From: Roseomonas sp.
GTDB lineage: Bacteria; Pseudomonadota; Alphaproteobacteria; Acetobacterales; Acetobacteraceae
Assembly: GCA_020249925.1 (NCBI GenBank)
Contig: JADCER010000009.1
Location: 124,001 to 188,000, forward strand
Length of the DNA stretch: 64,000 bases
Direction: 5' to 3'
Shown: one piece after another, positions 62,811 to 64,000 of the stretch
Position numbering within the stretch: the stretch's first letter is position 1
Layout: each line of letters begins with the position of its first letter
Notes under the pieces: generated by a model
Told to the model about the DNA's origin: nothing
The model's database searches: none
Seen by the model: the letters and a program-made list of their open reading frames with translations, nothing else
Made by a program: the position numbers and the translations under genes

Positions 62811-62888
62811 GGCTTCGCGCTTCGATAATCAGATAGGCTCGACATCACGTCTTCAAGAAAGATTGAAAGCTTCCCCATGCCCCCACCC

Positions 62889-63848
62889 TCACTCCCGCCA
62901 GGGGTGCTGATTCCACAGCGCCTGATAACGGGTACGCAGCGCCAAAAGCTCCGCCCGATAGGCATCGGGGGCCAGGAAGCGCAGCGGCAGGAATTGCTGA
63001 TCGGCAAGGCGCTGGAATTCGGGATTCTCGACAGTTTTCTTCACGGAATCCGCAAGCCGCGTGATGATTTCCGCAGGCATTCCCGCCGGGGCGGCCATGC
63101 CGCGCATGGACCCTTCCACCACATCAAAGCCCAATTCGCGCAAGGTCGGGATATTGGGCGCGCGGTCCCAGCGGGTTTCACCCATTTGCGCCAGCGGATG
63201 CAGCGTGCCCTGGCGCAAATCATTCAGCCCTTCGGCAACATTCATCACCGCAAGCGGAATGGTGCGCGAAAACACATTCTGCTTCACCAGCGATGATCCG
63301 GCGAAGGGGATATGGAGGAATTTGGTGCCGGAAGCGCGTTCCAGCGCCAGCATCGCCAAATGATCATCAGAACCAATGCCAGTGGTGCCATAGCCAATCG
63401 TGCCCGGATTGGCGCGCGCCGCCGCGAGCAGATCAGCAAGCGTCCTATAGGGGCTGTCAGGCAGCACCCACATGCCGCCCGGATCATCCACGATATTCCC
63501 GATCAGCGAAAAATCATCGAGCGAAAAACGCGCACGCCTTTCGATCGGGATGGTGACGATGGTCGGCGTATTGATGAAGCCGATCGTATAGCCATCGGGC
63601 CTGGCGCGCGCCAATTCGGTAAAGCCGATTTCGCCACCCGCGCCGGGGCGGTTCAAGACCACAACGGATTGCCCAAGATCGGCTTCCATGAAGCGCGCAA
63701 TGGTGCGTGCCGCAAGGTCCGTGCCGCCACCCGCGGCAAAGGCGACAATCATGGTGATTTGCCGATCGGGCCGCCAACCGCCTTGCGCGCGCGCAATGGC
63801 GGGGGTGGCAAGGGCGCTGGCGATCAGCGCGCGACGCGATAGTTTCAT
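62889..63848 (-). CDS. Tripartite tricarboxylate transporter (Bug/TctC family) substrate-binding protein
   Basis: A 319-residue Bug protein with a Tat-like signal (KLSRRALIASALATPAIARAQ) and the core WRPDRQITMIVAFAAGGGTDLAARTIA, RARPDGYTIGFI. The start is taken at 63848, where AGGTCACC lies just before ATG. It is unrelated in detail to the Bug protein at 10288. No TctA/TctB genes lie next to it, but the window ends soon upstream. Confidence 0.92.
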   Translation of the reverse strand: MKLSRRALIASALATPAIARAQGGWRPDRQITMIVAFAAGGGTDLAARTIARFMEADLGQSVVVLNRPGAGGEIGFTELARARPDGYTIGFINTPTIVTIPIERRARFSLDDFSLIGNIVDDPGGMWVLPDSPYRTLADLLAAARANPGTIGYGTTGIGSDDHLAMLALERASGTKFLHIPFAGSSLVKQNVFSRTIPLAVMNVAEGLNDLRQGTLHPLAQMGETRWDRAPNIPTLRELGFDVVEGSMRGMAAPAGMPAEIITRLADSVKKTVENPEFQRLADQQFLPLRFLAPDAYRAELLALRTRYQALWNQHPWRE

Positions 63849-63897
63849 GGTGACCTCCCGGGTGTTCGCATCATGAAAGCACAAGCGGTGCGCATGA

Positions 63898-63931
63898 AAA
63901 AGGCCGCCCGGAATGATCCGCGCGGCCTTTT
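63898..63931 (-). terminator. Rho-independent terminator after the right-edge gene
   Basis: On the minus strand AAAAGGCCGC pairs with GCGGCCTTTT around a loop of about 14 bases and ends in a T run. It lies about 20 bases after the stop of the partial gene at 63952 and before the Bug gene. Confidence 0.75.
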
Positions 63932-63951
63932 CATGAGGCATGGTGCCAGGC

Positions 63952-64000
63952 TCAGTCGGCCGCCAGCGCCATGCGGTTGCGGTTCAGAATGCCCATCACG
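63952..64000 (-). CDS. C-terminal end of an unidentified protein (cut by window edge)
   Basis: The last codons of a minus-strand gene, reading VMGILNRNRMALAAD before TGA at 63954-63952. Its context (in front of a terminator, upstream of a Bug gene) and codon choice fit a real gene, but 15 residues are too few to name it. Confidence 0.5.
   Translation of the reverse strand, partial: VMGILNRNRMALAAD

Noticed and set aside
1..64000. Search by eye for rRNA genes, CRISPR arrays, transposases, phage genes and further tRNAs
   Set aside because: None was recognised. The only tRNA-like T arm (TTCGAAT) with full cloverleaf is at 48470-48555.

Overview
The window looks like chromosomal DNA from a GC-rich alphaproteobacterium, most likely an Acetobacteraceae (Roseomonas-like) or closely related Rhodospirillales lineage. 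This is inferred from the F0 operon with a separate b' subunit, mutS directly followed by glnD, the rpiB-glyA-nrdR-ribDE-ribB-ribH-nusB-thiL chain, the ATGA-type stop/start overlaps, and several Bug/TctC solute-binding proteins. Genes are tightly packed. No intergenic stretch exceeds about 210 bases. I see no rRNA, CRISPR array, prophage or transposase. One tRNA gene, tRNA-Leu(GAG), is present.

Layout, left to right. 1-2.2 kb: the start of a malic enzyme and a peptide-type ABC binding protein, both on the minus strand. 2.3-8.1 kb: mutS, glnD and an Mpo1-like membrane protein. 8.2-12.7 kb: an interspersed palindromic repeat, a cold-shock gene, and a catabolic group (CoA transferase, tautomerase, Bug protein, GlcD-type FAD oxidase). 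12.7-19.5 kb: outer-membrane biogenesis (lptF, lptG, lptD, surA) leading into rsmA. 19.5-20.8 kb: a membrane methyltransferase-like gene and ygfZ on the minus strand. 20.9-26.6 kb: three glycosyltransferases, asnB, xthA and a small lipoprotein. 26.7-29.3 kb: the F0 genes of ATP synthase (atpI, B, E, F', F) ending in a clear terminator. 29.4-33.8 kb: an ABC binding protein, then two paralogous amidohydrolases and a Rieske protein. 33.8-39.1 kb: VOC and RidA proteins, DUF1272, DUF2798, class I fumarase, a DadA-type FAD oxidase and an EamA exporter. 39.2-40.6 kb: an apparently lower-GC phosphatase gene and a flavin reductase. 40.6-47.7 kb: a nine-gene minus-strand operon for riboflavin, folate C1 and housekeeping functions. 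47.8-51 kb: lipB, tRNA-Leu and a complete malic enzyme. 51-57.3 kb: MgtC, VWA and J-domain proteins, then small conserved hypotheticals. 57.3-60.5 kb: a gene remnant next to a second repeat copy, a PleD-like diguanylate cyclase, a glyoxalase-like protein and an orphan phosphonate-type acyltransferase. 60.5-64 kb: an M48 protease/DUF898 pair, another Bug protein, a terminator and the tail of a further gene.

The most unusual signal is a short cluster of palindromes lying inside the Rieske gene (33652-33744) without breaking its reading frame, similar in behaviour to the Rickettsia palindromic elements. A related theme is a family of GATTCC-loop palindromic repeats at 8.2, 17.3 and 57.4 kb. One copy sits in the surA leader. 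Another abuts a truncated OmpA-like gene and supplies the stop codon of the diguanylate cyclase gene. Other points of interest are a riboflavin enzyme whose GTP cyclohydrolase II half has lost its zinc cysteines, and a nine-cytosine run inside a candidate promoter for the ATP synthase operon.
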